From positions 1 through 39,796 of the forward strand of contig QCLW01000009.1 of the NCBI GenBank assembly GCA_003214235.1: 39,796 nt of DNA. The letters are read 5' to 3'. A model generated the notes under the pieces. It ran no database searches. It saw only the letters and a program-made list of their open reading frames with translations, and was not told where the DNA came from. The DNA is from Prochlorococcus sp. AG-418-F16. Lineage in GTDB: Bacteria > Cyanobacteriota > Cyanobacteriia > PCC-6307 > Cyanobiaceae. Within the stretch, counting starts at the first letter, position 1; the number at the start of each line of letters is the position of its first letter. A program made the position numbers and the translations under genes. This document shows positions 19,591 to 28,387 of the stretch, one piece after another.

Positions 19591-20736
19591 CTAACGTAAT
19601 GATTTGATTGTATGTGTAAGAATTTGAATTGCTTGTTTTATATCTTTTGAATTAGTGCTTAATCCAATACTTAACCTTATTGAAGATTCTGCTTCTTTAA
19701 AAGATCTACCTAAAGCTAGTAAAACATGAGATGGTTCACCATTACTGCATGCAGATCCACTAGAACAAATTATTTTTGATTTTAAAAGTTTATGAAACTT
19801 CGCTCCGTTTAAATCCAATATAGTCAAATTTAAATTGTGAGGTAATCTTTTTTCTATTGAGCCATTAATTAATAAACCAGAATTATTTTCTAACAAACCC
19901 TCTAAAAGGGTATTTCTGTACAAAAGTAATTTCTCAGCATTATTTTTTTGATTAAAAACTGCTATCTCTATTGCTTTAGCAAAGCCAACTACTAAAGGAA
20001 GAGGTAATGTACCAGACCTGAGACCATATTCCTGACCTCCTCCAACAATTAAAGGCTCAAGATTAATTTCTTCATCTATCAAAAGAAGTCCTATACCTTT
20101 AGGACCATATATTTTGTGAGAACTCATCGTTATCATATTTACATCTGATAAAAGATTGTCTAACTCGACATAACCTAAACATTGTGCGAAATCAGAGTGA
20201 AAAGTTATTCCTCTCGATTTACATATCTTTGAAATACTCTCTATAGGCTGAATAACTCCTATTTCGTTATTTGCCAACATGACACTAACCAGAAATGTAT
20301 CTTCTCTTATATTTTTTTTGAATTGTTCTTCTGAAATTAAGCCATCTTTCTCAGGATTAATTTCTGTAACCATAAATCCCTCTTTTTTTAGTTGGTTTAG
20401 GGGCTCTAAAACAGCTTTATGCTCTGTTTTTAAGGTAATAATATGTCCATAATTTCCTGTTTTTTTATAGTAATTTCTAGCAAAACCTAATAGGGCTAAG
20501 TTATTAGATTCAGTTGCCCCACTTGTAAAAATAACTTTTTTATTCTTAAGAAATAAATTTTGTTCTATTGTTTCTCTTGAGGCTTCCAATATAGCACTTG
20601 CGTTAATCCCCGCCAAATTAGATTTGCTTGCAGGGTTAGAAAATATCTCACTCCAAAAAGGTTTCATAGAATCAACAACATCTTTAGAGCAAGGAGTCGA
20701 AGATTGATAGTCTAGTAGTATGGGAGTTGATAGCAT
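19591..20736 (-). CDS. iscS: Cysteine desulfurase (NifS/IscS family)
   Basis: PLP enzyme that removes sulfur from cysteine for Fe-S clusters and thiolated cofactors. The 381-residue protein shows TSGATESNNLALLG, HSDFAQ (181-184 region), the PLP lysine K208 in SSHKIYGPKGIG and the sulfur-carrying C330 in SSGSACSNGEPSHVL. The loop after C330 is of the longer group I (IscS/NifS) type rather than the SufS type. It is a single gene, divergent to the response regulator. No scaffold gene (iscU/nfu) is adjacent, so the exact partner is unknown. Confidence 0.93.
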   Translation of the reverse strand: MLSTPILLDYQSSTPCSKDVVDSMKPFWSEIFSNPASKSNLAGINASAILEASRETIEQNLFLKNKKVIFTSGATESNNLALLGFARNYYKKTGNYGHIITLKTEHKAVLEPLNQLKKEGFMVTEINPEKDGLISEEQFKKNIREDTFLVSVMLANNEIGVIQPIESISKICKSRGITFHSDFAQCLGYVELDNLLSDVNMITMSSHKIYGPKGIGLLLIDEEINLEPLIVGGGQEYGLRSGTLPLPLVVGFAKAIEIAVFNQKNNAEKLLLYRNTLLEGLLENNSGLLINGSIEKRLPHNLNLTILDLNGAKFHKLLKSKIICSSGSACSNGEPSHVLLALGRSFKEAESSIRLSIGLSTNSKDIKQAIQILTHTIKSLR

Positions 20737-20795
20737 TATGTTTAGTATATAAAATTCTATTTATAACTAGAAAATCAAATTAAAGAATTCAAAAA
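20737..20795. promoter_or_regulatory. Divergent promoter region of cysteine desulfurase and response regulator
   Basis: On the minus strand TATACT at 20749-20744 is a good -10 hexamer only 8 bases before the desulfurase ATG, which would give a leaderless or nearly leaderless message. On the plus strand TATAAC at 20762-20767 lies 28 bases before the regulator ATG. No -35 boxes are evident. Confidence 0.35.
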
Positions 20796-21524
20796 ATGAA
20801 TGAACTTAATCAAATAAATAATGAAACGGTAAGAAAATCAAGAATTTTATTAGTTGATGATGAGCCTGGTTTAAGAACAGCTGTTAAAACATTTCTAGAA
20901 GATGAAGGCTTTGAAATATTTATTGCAGTTGATGGAGAGGATGGATGGGAAAAGGCTCAAACAGTTTTTCCCGATTTGATAATTAGCGACATTATGATGC
21001 CCCGAGCTAACGGTTATGCTTTATTAGAAAAAATTAGAGAGGATGAAAAATTAGGAGGAACTCCAGTGATTTTTCTGACTGCAAAAGGAATGACCCTAGA
21101 CAGAACAGAAGGCTATCTTGCAGGAGTTGATGATTATATTTCCAAACCTTTCGATCCCGATGAATTAGCTGCAAGAGTTAAAAATGTAATCAAGAGACAA
21201 GAACGTTTACTAAAAGAAGCGGCACGATTCGCAGATATTGATGTAAGCAAAATGGCTAAACAAATTACTGAAATAAAATCTATGCTCACAGACCAAAATC
21301 CAACTAATTCAGAAAATAAAATAAATATTCCTAGTTTTACTCCAAGAGAAGCAAGTGTACTTCAATTAGTCGCAGAGGGCCTGATGAACAAGGAAATTGC
21401 AAGACAGCTTGAAACATCTATTAGAAATGTTGAGAAATATGTAAGTAGACTTTTTATCAAGACAGGTACATCTAGCCGAACCGAATTAGTTCGTTATGCA
21501 CTTGAAAATCATTTAGTCAAATAA
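20796..21524 (+). CDS. rre1: LuxR-type response regulator, Ycf29/Rre1-like
   Basis: Two-component DNA-binding regulator of 242 residues. The receiver domain (about 15-130) has the acidic pair D21/D22, phospho-acceptor D65 in ISDIMMP, T95 and K117 in SKPFD. A coiled linker (KRQERLLKEAARFADID) leads to a LuxR/NarL helix-turn-helix at about 180-236: FTPREASVLQLVAEGLMNKEIARQL, then RNVEKYVSRLFIKTGTSSR. The receiver plus this linker and HTH resemble cyanobacterial Rre1 (plastid Ycf29), partner of Hik2 in stress and redox signalling. The identification with Rre1 is from memory; no sensor kinase gene is adjacent. It converges on chlM with a 4-base gap. Confidence 0.8.
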   Translation: MNELNQINNETVRKSRILLVDDEPGLRTAVKTFLEDEGFEIFIAVDGEDGWEKAQTVFPDLIISDIMMPRANGYALLEKIREDEKLGGTPVIFLTAKGMTLDRTEGYLAGVDDYISKPFDPDELAARVKNVIKRQERLLKEAARFADIDVSKMAKQITEIKSMLTDQNPTNSENKINIPSFTPREASVLQLVAEGLMNKEIARQLETSIRNVEKYVSRLFIKTGTSSRTELVRYALENHLVK

Positions 21525-21528
21525 ATTA

Positions 21529-22227
21529 TTAAATTTTTTCGAATTCAATTAGTTGTGAAAAATAAAAAGGAGCTTGATTTAATTTCTTTTTAACCACTTT
21601 AAATCCTCTTTCTTTAGCAGCATTAATAATACCCTTTTCTTTCAATGTATATGCTCTTGTAGTTTTACTTGGCCCAGGAAATAATTTCCCAATATTTTTT
21701 AGAACAGCAAGAACTGGAGTATAAGGAGCAAAGCTAACGATTAGTTTTTCTTTGCTTAAATCGCATAGATGTTGGACCATTTCTTCTGCGATCGGTTGAG
21801 GATAATGAATAAATACGTCCAAACAAACTACAACATCAAATAGTCCTTTTAATTTTTCCAGATCACAGACTTCATATTTGATTTTGCCTTGATTCAAACC
21901 TAATGTATTAATGCGTTTCTTTGTTTCTTTAATCATTTCAGAAGAAATATCGCTCACCTGTAATTCTTTTATACCAAGTCTTAGTAAAGGTATGGAAAGA
22001 CTTCCTACACCACATCCTGCATCACAATAACTTTTTTTTGTTAGTTCAGGATAATTTTTGATGTATGAGACTACATCATCTACAGTTTTTTGATGTCCTT
22101 TCCTAATATTTTTCTGAACTGTATTAATTTCATCAGATTTGCTGTAAATTTTATTCCATCTTTCAAAGCCAGTACCATTAAAATACTCCCTAACTTCACT
22201 TTTTTCGATAATCTTATTTGACGTCAT
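21529..22227 (-). CDS. chlM: Mg-protoporphyrin IX methyltransferase
   Basis: SAM-dependent enzyme that methylates the propionate of Mg-protoporphyrin IX in chlorophyll synthesis. The 232-residue protein begins with the typical YFNGTGFERWNKIYSKSDEINTVQKNIRKGH, followed by the SAM motif SYCDAGCGVGSLSIPLLRLG (about 67-86), VSDISSEMIKE, CDLEKLKGLFDVVVCLDVFIHYP and SFAPYTPVLAVLKNIGKLFPGPSKTTRAY, all matching ChlM/BchM. The start at 22227 is an ATG. It is an isolated gene, divergent to purE across 89 bases that contain a GGCGCC palindrome. Confidence 0.95.
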   Translation of the reverse strand: MTSNKIIEKSEVREYFNGTGFERWNKIYSKSDEINTVQKNIRKGHQKTVDDVVSYIKNYPELTKKSYCDAGCGVGSLSIPLLRLGIKELQVSDISSEMIKETKKRINTLGLNQGKIKYEVCDLEKLKGLFDVVVCLDVFIHYPQPIAEEMVQHLCDLSKEKLIVSFAPYTPVLAVLKNIGKLFPGPSKTTRAYTLKEKGIINAAKERGFKVVKKKLNQAPFYFSQLIEFEKI

Positions 22228-22316
22228 AATATTCTATGAAAATTTCTTCTTTTTATACTAACTAACTGGCGCCAAATTAATTGCACGCCATTATGGGAAA
22301 GAATTGATTTGTTATT

Positions 22317-22853
22317 TTGTCAGAATTGAATCCTAAAGATATTTATAAAATTGCTGTCGTAATGGGTAGTGATTCAGATCTAAAAACATTGAAACCAGCC
22401 ATTGACATTTTAAAAGAATTTGGAATAAACACTGAAATTTGTATACTTTCTGCCCATCGAACACCTATTGAAATGATGGAATATGCAAAGAATGCAGAAT
22501 CAGAAAACATAAAAGTAATAATTGCCGGTGCTGGTGGTGCTGCTCATCTTCCAGGAATGCTGGCATCCATAACTTGCATTCCTGTAATTGGAGTGCCAGT
22601 AGAGAGTAAGACACTTAAGGGAATTGACTCTCTTTTATCAATCGTTCAAATGCCCGCTGGAATTCCAGTTGCAACAGTTGCAATTAATGGGGGTCAGAAT
22701 GCTGGATTATTGGCAATAGAGATGATCAGTTTATTTGATGAATCCATAAATAAAAATTTAAAAGAATTCAGAAAAAATCTTCATACACAGGTAAGAACAA
22801 AAAATAGTAAGTTATCAACTATTGGAGCTGACAATTATCTTCAAAATAAATGA
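22317..22853 (+). CDS. purE: N5-carboxyaminoimidazole ribonucleotide mutase
   Basis: Catalyses the N5-CAIR to CAIR rearrangement in purine synthesis. The 178-residue protein has VAVMGSDSD-type sequence (VVMGSDSDLKTLKPA), the catalytic histidine segment SAHRTP, AGAGGAAHLPGMLAS, VPVESKTLKGIDSLLSIVQMPAGIPVATVAI and GGQNAGLLAIEMI. It starts with TTG at 22317; no ATG precedes the conserved N-terminus in a sensible position. The partner purK is not in the window. It converges on cysC with a 15-base gap. Confidence 0.96.
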   Translation: MSELNPKDIYKIAVVMGSDSDLKTLKPAIDILKEFGINTEICILSAHRTPIEMMEYAKNAESENIKVIIAGAGGAAHLPGMLASITCIPVIGVPVESKTLKGIDSLLSIVQMPAGIPVATVAINGGQNAGLLAIEMISLFDESINKNLKEFRKNLHTQVRTKNSKLSTIGADNYLQNK

Positions 22854-22854
22854 A

Positions 22855-22872
22855 CTAATATTTCTCTATTAG
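22855..22872. terminator. Weak hairpin between convergent purE and cysC
   Basis: CTAATA (22855-22860) and TATTAG (22867-22872) form a 6-base inverted repeat with a 6-base loop, between two convergent gene ends. The stem is AT-rich and short and has no clear T-run, so it is only a weak terminator candidate. Confidence 0.2.
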
Positions 22873-23507
22873 GCCTTGTTAAGAAAGTTTTCTGTTTTAA
22901 GGTAGTTAACCACTTTTTCAACGGAATCATTTAAATCTAACGAACCTGTATCAACAACAATTTCTGGATTATGAGGAGCTTCATATGGACTAGAAATCCC
23001 TGTAAATTCCTTAATTTCACCCAAACGAGCTTTCTTATAAAGTCCTTTAGTATCCCTATTTTCGCAAACTGTAATATCAGCAGCACAATAAACTTCAATA
23101 AAATCCTTAGATCCAATAATTTTTCTCACTTTATTTCTATCGCTAATAAATGGCGAAACGAATGCTGTAATAGTTATTATCCCAGCATTCATAAATAGAT
23201 TCGCAACTTCTCCAATTCTTCTTATATTTTCTTCTCTATCTTCATCTGAAAAACCAAGATCTTTACATAAACCGTGTCTAATATTATCTCCATCCAACAC
23301 ATAAGTCGAAAAACCATCTAAGTGTAAAACTTCATTTAAAGCGTTAGCCAAAGTACTTTTACCAGAACCAGATAAGCCTGTAAACCAAATAACCATACCT
23401 TTATGACCTCTCATTTTCTCTAACTTTTCTCTATCAATAGTTAAATTGTGCCACTTTATATTGGTTGACTTTTTTTGATCTTGTTCTTTCATTTTTTGCA
23501 TCATCAA
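22869..23507 (-). CDS. cysC: Adenylylsulfate kinase
   Basis: Phosphorylates adenosine 5'-phosphosulfate (APS) to PAPS in sulfate activation. The 212-residue protein has the P-loop FTGLSGSGKSTLANAL (about 42-57), LDGDNIRHGLCKDLGFSDEDREENIRR, the FVSPFISDRNKVR segment with the usual APS-kinase serine, CENRDTKGLYKKARLGEIKEFTGISSPYEAP and a C-terminal IVVDTG. No sulfurylase domain is fused. The N-terminus MMMQKMKEQDQ offers three closely spaced ATG codons; the true start could be any of them. It follows the SUI1-domain gene by 27 bases on the minus strand. Confidence 0.95.
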   Translation of the reverse strand: MMMQKMKEQDQKKSTNIKWHNLTIDREKLEKMRGHKGMVIWFTGLSGSGKSTLANALNEVLHLDGFSTYVLDGDNIRHGLCKDLGFSDEDREENIRRIGEVANLFMNAGIITITAFVSPFISDRNKVRKIIGSKDFIEVYCAADITVCENRDTKGLYKKARLGEIKEFTGISSPYEAPHNPEIVVDTGSLDLNDSVEKVVNYLKTENFLNKA

Positions 23508-23534
23508 AATTAAAAACCTATCCTAACCCTTGCT

Positions 23535-23855
23535 TCATATATTATGAAATCCCTCTTTACGAAGAAACTCAATTGATTTCGATACCATATCACCCTGTAA
23601 CTGGATATTTCTATCAATTAATGTTCCACCAGTCCCACAAAAAACTTTAATTTTTTTTAGTAATTCTTTTAATAAGATTTCATCCTCAGTGCCTAAACCT
23701 CTAATTAAAGTTATAGTCTTGCCCTTTTTACCTTTTTTTTGTTTTGAAATATTTATTTTTGATCTTTTATCAAAAGTCTCTACCTTAGCTGTTTCTTCAG
23801 ATTTTTTTTCTTGATTATCAAATTCGATCCAATTCTTTTTTCCCATTATTTTCAA
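23535..23855 (-). CDS. yciH: SUI1/eIF1-like translation initiation factor (YciH family)
   Basis: A 106-residue protein. The N-terminal 45 residues are basic and low in conservation ([19 protein letters not shown], then KQKKGKKGK). The C-terminal SUI1 domain is clear: [43 protein letters not shown], and [10 protein letters not shown]. YciH-type proteins are bacterial relatives of eIF1 thought to influence start-codon selection; the exact role in cyanobacteria is not settled. It diverges from trpB across 39 bases and precedes cysC on the same strand. Confidence 0.92.
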   Translation of the reverse strand: MKIMGKKNWIEFDNQEKKSEETAKVETFDKRSKINISKQKKGKKGKTITLIRGLGTEDEILLKELLKKIKVFCGTGGTLIDRNIQLQGDMVSKSIEFLRKEGFHNI

Positions 23856-23894
23856 TATAATCTATTATTAGTTAATACTTATTCTATAAAAAAA

Positions 23895-25139
23895 GTGGTA
23901 AGTACATTTTCTCGCAAAGATCAAAACTATAAAAATGAAGATTTAAATCAACCCTCCAAAGAGGGAAGATTTGGAAAATATGGTGGTCAATATGTTCCTG
24001 AGACGCTAATGCCCGCTCTGTTTGAGCTTGAAACAGCTGCATCTAATGCATGGAAAGATAAATTTTTTGTAGAAGAATTAAATCATCTACTTAAGACTTA
24101 TGTAGGTAGAGAAACACCACTTTATGAAGCCAAAAGACTTACTGAACATTACAAAACTAAACAAGCAAATCCAAGAATATGGCTTAAAAGAGAAGATTTA
24201 AATCATACTGGTGCTCACAAAATTAATAATGCCCTTGGACAAGCTTTATTAGCTATAAGAATGGGCAAAAAAAGAATAATTGCAGAAACTGGAGCAGGTC
24301 AGCATGGAGTTGCTACGGCTACTGTTTGTGCAAGATTTGGCTTGAAATGTATTATCTATATGGGTGCTGAAGACATAAAAAGGCAATCCCTTAACGTTTT
24401 CAGAATGAAACTTCTAGGAGCTGAAGTTAAAGTTGTAAATTCTGGAACTGCAACACTTAAGGATGCTACTAGTGAAGCCATTAGAGATTGGGTTTCTAAT
24501 GTCGAAACCACACACTACATTTTAGGATCTGTTGCTGGCCCACACCCTTTCCCAAAGATTGTGAGAGATTTTCATGCAGTTATAGGAGAAGAAACTAAAA
24601 AACAATGTATGGAATCATTTGGATCTTTACCCGATATTTTACTTGCATGTGTAGGCGGCGGATCAAATGCAATGGGTCTTTTCCATCCTTTCGTTAAAGA
24701 AACTTCTGTACGACTTATTGGAGTTGAAGCCGCAGGAAGCGGAGTTGATACTGACAAACATGCTGCCACTATCACTAAAGGGTCAATTGGAATTTTGCAT
24801 GGATCAATGAGTCTTCTTTTGCAAGATGATAATGGTCAAGTACAAGAAGCTCACTCAATAAGTGCAGGTTTAGATTACCCTGGAGTAGGGCCTGAACATA
24901 GTCATTTAAAAGATATAGGTAGAGCAGAATATGGATCAGTCACAGATCAAGAGGCTTTAGATGCTTTAAGACTTGTTAGTGAACTTGAAGGAATTATTCC
25001 GGCACTTGAAACATCCCATGCATTTGCCTGGTTGGATAAATTATGCCCAACTCTTGAAAAAGATACTCATATAATTATCAACTGCTCTGGAAGAGGGGAC
25101 AAAGATGTTAATACTGTTGCATCTTCATTAGATATTTAA
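23895..25139 (+). CDS. trpB: Tryptophan synthase beta chain
   Basis: Joins indole and serine to make tryptophan, in complex with TrpA. I place the start at GTG 23895 ([12 protein letters not shown]), which gives 414 residues, the usual length for this lineage. An ATG at 23811 in the same frame would overlap the divergent SUI1 gene by 45 bases and add 28 unconserved residues. Motifs: [40 protein letters not shown] with the PLP lysine in [15 protein letters not shown], the phosphate-binding GGGSNAMG, and CSGRGDKD. trpA is not in the window. It ends exactly where the convergent rhodanese gene ends. Confidence 0.97.
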   Translation: MVSTFSRKDQNYKNEDLNQPSKEGRFGKYGGQYVPETLMPALFELETAASNAWKDKFFVEELNHLLKTYVGRETPLYEAKRLTEHYKTKQANPRIWLKREDLNHTGAHKINNALGQALLAIRMGKKRIIAETGAGQHGVATATVCARFGLKCIIYMGAEDIKRQSLNVFRMKLLGAEVKVVNSGTATLKDATSEAIRDWVSNVETTHYILGSVAGPHPFPKIVRDFHAVIGEETKKQCMESFGSLPDILLACVGGGSNAMGLFHPFVKETSVRLIGVEAAGSGVDTDKHAATITKGSIGILHGSMSLLLQDDNGQVQEAHSISAGLDYPGVGPEHSHLKDIGRAEYGSVTDQEALDALRLVSELEGIIPALETSHAFAWLDKLCPTLEKDTHIIINCSGRGDKDVNTVASSLDI

Positions 25140-25490
25140 TCAATACCTTGGAATTGATGGGTCAATATATCTACTCCATCCATCAATCCCCTCCTCCAAA
25201 TTCCATATTTCACTCACAATATTATTATCTAGGCACCATTGACAAAAGTTATAACTTCTTATTCCTGCATGACAGCTAACAATAATTTCTCTGTCTAATA
25301 AACCAGCAAATATTTCCTCAACGTATTCAGATGTGACTTTACTAATTGGTATATGTAAAAATTCTTTTGAAAAACGAGCAAGTTCAAGCTCTGACTCTTC
25401 TCTCACATCAATCAAAACTGGATCTTCTTTCTCAGAATTAAACCAATCATTGAGACTAGAGGCATTTATAGATTTTGGATAATTTCCCAA
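25140..25490 (-). CDS. Single-domain rhodanese-like protein
   Basis: A 116-residue protein carrying one rhodanese domain. DPVLIDVREESELELARF marks the conserved aspartate-valine-arginine strand, and the active-site loop is VSCHAGIRSYNFCQWCL with the catalytic cysteine in CHAGIRS. A six-residue loop of this type suits sulfur transfer. The C-terminal EEGIDGWSRYIDPSIPRY is also typical. Its sulfur donor and acceptor are not identifiable; a cysteine desulfurase is encoded about 4.4 kb away but not linked. It converges on trpB with no gap. Confidence 0.92.
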   Translation of the reverse strand: MGNYPKSINASSLNDWFNSEKEDPVLIDVREESELELARFSKEFLHIPISKVTSEYVEEIFAGLLDREIIVSCHAGIRSYNFCQWCLDNNIVSEIWNLEEGIDGWSRYIDPSIPRY

Positions 25491-25579
25491 TTGAGAGGAT
25501 AAATTATGTGTTATTTACAATTTAATAAATTAAGTTGCAGTAGGAAATTTATTGTTAAAAATAAAAATAAACATTGATA

Positions 25580-27040
25580 ATGAAACTTAGAGTATTAGCA
25601 ATAATAATATTATTATCTTTATTACTTTTTATTGGTTTCAAAAAAGTTTCTGCTAATAAAAATACGGAGCAAAGTATAAATATTGAGCGGCTAAATATCT
25701 TAAAATATATCCCTGATAACAATAAATTATTATTTATTTCAAATTTAGATAGTTTGAATATTGTTAACAATAATGAAAAAGATAAAAACCCAAAAAATCA
25801 AGAAAACTTTGTTTTAATAAAAGATTCTATATTAAATTACTTAGGTATAGATCTAGGCAACAATAAATTAGAAGAGATCTATGATAATGAACTTATAATC
25901 TCAACTTTTGAGAATAATAAAAAGCTTAAAGATGATATTTTGATTGTATTTAAAATTAAGCCAGAAAAAACAATAGATGATTTACTAAATTTGCCTTATA
26001 AAATTGATCAGATTGATAAGATAATTTCAATTAATAGAGAAAATAAATTAAATTTCATTAACTTTATATATCGGACCGAGGATAATTATATAATTGCTTC
26101 ATCAGATCAAAAATTAATCAAAAATAGTGTTAACTCTAGTAATGATTTTAAAGAAAAAAAATTTCAATATGAGCAAGAACTTTTTGGATTAAAAAACGAA
26201 AAGAATATATTATTCACAAATAAATTTTTTGAAAGTATATTTTTTAATAATGAAATTTTTGCTGATAATAATGAAGATATTATAGCTACCACATTTGACT
26301 TCAATAATGAACAGTTAATCTTAAAATCATATTTACTAAATAATAAAAAAAATATTGATATTCTTACTTACGATAAGCTAGTAAATAAAGAGAATAGGAA
26401 TGAAGATAATGATGAGATTTCAATTTTTAGTGATATAGAAAACTTTGAGAAATATCTAAAACCTTTAATAAATGATTTTGAACTCAATTTTTTTGAAGAG
26501 TTTAATGACAATGCAAATCAAAACATTTTAATTCTCAATTCAAATAAAGATTGGCTTATTACATTTGAAAAAAATAATGAAGATCAATTTGATTTAAGTA
26601 CTTTGAAAAAACTAAAAGATTTCAACAAATATACTTTGATACAAAATGAAGATTCTTATTCGATATATTTCAAAGATATTCTTGAAGAAAAAGACGATGT
26701 TATAAAACAATTAACTTATGAAAATATCTATTCAATAGAATCAGGAGGTCTACAAACCATAAGTAATTATTTAATTGATGTTAAAAAACTAGAGACAATA
26801 TCAAAAAAATTTTTTAACCTAAAAAGAAATAAATATAAATCTGCTTTTCTTTATTCAAAAGTTGATATCAAAGATGGTAATTCCAATAAAATAGAATATT
26901 TTTCTGATTTGCCGGACCTTAATTTTCTCATTAGAAATATTTTAAAAATATCAAATGAAGAATCTCTAGAAATCATAAAACAAACGATTCCTGAAAAAAA
27001 TCCAATTCTTTATACAGAAACAAAATTAAAAATTCTTTAA
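25580..27040 (+). CDS. Exported/anchored protein of unknown function, DUF3352-like
   Basis: A protein of 486 residues from the ATG at 25580 (a TTG two codons upstream, at 25574, is less likely). It begins with a short basic stretch and a hydrophobic helix (LAIIILLSLLLFIGF) that may be a signal peptide or anchor; the rest is hydrophilic and very rich in Asn, Asp, Glu and Lys. Phrases such as YIPDNNKLLFISNLDSLN near the start and FIYRTEDNYIIASSDQKLIKNSV resemble the cyanobacterial DUF3352 family, but I hold that assignment loosely. No catalytic motif is seen. It stands alone between a divergent rhodanese gene and gltA, with a 126-base gap before gltA. Confidence 0.75.
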   Translation: MKLRVLAIIILLSLLLFIGFKKVSANKNTEQSINIERLNILKYIPDNNKLLFISNLDSLNIVNNNEKDKNPKNQENFVLIKDSILNYLGIDLGNNKLEEIYDNELIISTFENNKKLKDDILIVFKIKPEKTIDDLLNLPYKIDQIDKIISINRENKLNFINFIYRTEDNYIIASSDQKLIKNSVNSSNDFKEKKFQYEQELFGLKNEKNILFTNKFFESIFFNNEIFADNNEDIIATTFDFNNEQLILKSYLLNNKKNIDILTYDKLVNKENRNEDNDEISIFSDIENFEKYLKPLINDFELNFFEEFNDNANQNILILNSNKDWLITFEKNNEDQFDLSTLKKLKDFNKYTLIQNEDSYSIYFKDILEEKDDVIKQLTYENIYSIESGGLQTISNYLIDVKKLETISKKFFNLKRNKYKSAFLYSKVDIKDGNSNKIEYFSDLPDLNFLIRNILKISNEESLEIIKQTIPEKNPILYTETKLKIL

Positions 27041-27166
27041 ATTCAATTTATTCAAACAAGCTTCAGACACAATAATTTTAAATTTTTGTGAAAATAATAT
27101 CTTGTTGTTAATTAAAAATTATTTGACTATCTTTAATCTATAAGTATTTGATATTGAATTAAGCAA
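27041..27166 (+). promoter_or_regulatory. Intergenic region upstream of gltA
   Basis: At 126 bases this is the longest gap of the window. It is very AT-rich and probably holds the gltA promoter; TATAAG at 27139-27144 is a possible -10 box. No hairpin, tRNA or small ORF stands out. Confidence 0.25.
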
Positions 27167-28312
27167 TTGGATAGTAACAAACTAATTTTAAAACCAGGAT
27201 TAGAGGGTGTTCCAGTTACTAATTCATCTATCTGTGATATTGACGGCAACAAAGGTAAATTGTTCTACAGAGGGTACTCCATTGAGGAACTATCCAAAAA
27301 AAGCAGTTTTTTAGAAACTGCTTACCTATTAATTTGGGGTGAATTGCCTACAGCTATTCAACTTAGAGATTTTGAACAAGAAGTTCAGATGCATCGAAGG
27401 TTAAGTTTTAGAGTTAGAGATATGATGAAATGTTTCCCTGCGACAGGTCACCCTATGGATGCTCTTCAATCTAGTGCCGCTTCTTTAGGGCTTTTCTATT
27501 CGCGTAGAGCAATAGATGATCCTAATTACATCTACAACGCAGTCATAAGACTAATAGCAAAAATACCTACAATGATTGCTGCGTTTCAACTTATTAGAAA
27601 AGGGCAAGACCCAATTCAACCTAGAGATGATTTAACTTACTCATCAAATTTTCTTTACATGCTGACTGAAAAAGAACAAGATCCGATAGCTGCAAAAGTT
27701 TTTGATAGGTGTTTAATTCTACATGCCGAACATAGTTTAAACGCGAGTACATTTAGCGCTAGAGTTACTGCGAGCACTCTCACAGACCCATATGCTGTCA
27801 TCGCATCTGCAGTGGGAACACTTGCTGGCCCGCTTCATGGAGGAGCAAATGAAGATGTCATTGCAATGCTAGAAGAAATCAAAACTCCAGAAAATGCGGC
27901 TTCTTTTTTAGATAACGCAATAAAAAATAAAAGTAAGATAATGGGCTTCGGTCACAGAGAATATAAAGTCAAAGATCCAAGAGCAATTATTCTTCAAAAG
28001 CTCGCAGAAGAGCTTTTTATTAGGTTTGGAGCAGATGAAATGTATGAAGTTGCTAAATCACTAGAGGCAGAGGCAATACCAAGACTTGGCCCGAAGGGTA
28101 TATTCCCTAACGTTGACTTTTATTCTGGTCTTGTTTATAGAAAACTTGGTATTCCTCGTGATTTATTTACTCCAATTTTTGCCATATCTAGAGTTGCAGG
28201 TTGGTTGGCTCATTGGCGAGAGCAACTTGGTGCAAATAGAATTTTTAGACCGTCGCAAATCTATACTGGTTCAGCACCTAGAGATTGGATTAGCTTAGAA
28301 AATCGAGAATAA
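27167..28312 (+). CDS. gltA: Citrate synthase
   Basis: Condenses oxaloacetate with acetyl-CoA to start the (incomplete, in Prochlorococcus) TCA pathway toward 2-oxoglutarate for nitrogen assimilation. The 381-residue protein has GYSIEELSKKSSFLETAYLL, the blocks LHAEHSLNASTFSARV, GPLHGGANEDVI and IMGFGHREYKVKDPRA with the catalytic histidines, and the C-terminal AISRVAGWLAHWREQL with the conserved arginine and active-site neighbours. The start is TTG at 27167, with no upstream ATG. The short length matches the small citrate/methylcitrate synthase type. It is transcribed toward ndhA, 75 bases away. Confidence 0.96.
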   Translation: MDSNKLILKPGLEGVPVTNSSICDIDGNKGKLFYRGYSIEELSKKSSFLETAYLLIWGELPTAIQLRDFEQEVQMHRRLSFRVRDMMKCFPATGHPMDALQSSAASLGLFYSRRAIDDPNYIYNAVIRLIAKIPTMIAAFQLIRKGQDPIQPRDDLTYSSNFLYMLTEKEQDPIAAKVFDRCLILHAEHSLNASTFSARVTASTLTDPYAVIASAVGTLAGPLHGGANEDVIAMLEEIKTPENAASFLDNAIKNKSKIMGFGHREYKVKDPRAIILQKLAEELFIRFGADEMYEVAKSLEAEAIPRLGPKGIFPNVDFYSGLVYRKLGIPRDLFTPIFAISRVAGWLAHWREQLGANRIFRPSQIYTGSAPRDWISLENRE

Positions 28313-28387
28313 TATTTGCAGCTTTTTATAAAAAACACACATATTGTTTGTAACGAGTTAATGTATTAAGTAAATAACATCAAAACT

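Noticed and set aside
23811-23894. Extended N-terminus of trpB from ATG 23811
   Set aside because: It overlaps the divergent SUI1 gene and adds 28 unconserved residues; GTG 23895 gives the expected 414-residue protein.
27041-27166. Possible tRNA or small RNA in the gap before gltA
   Set aside because: No cloverleaf, no GTTCRA-type T-arm and no clear hairpin; sequence is simply AT-rich.
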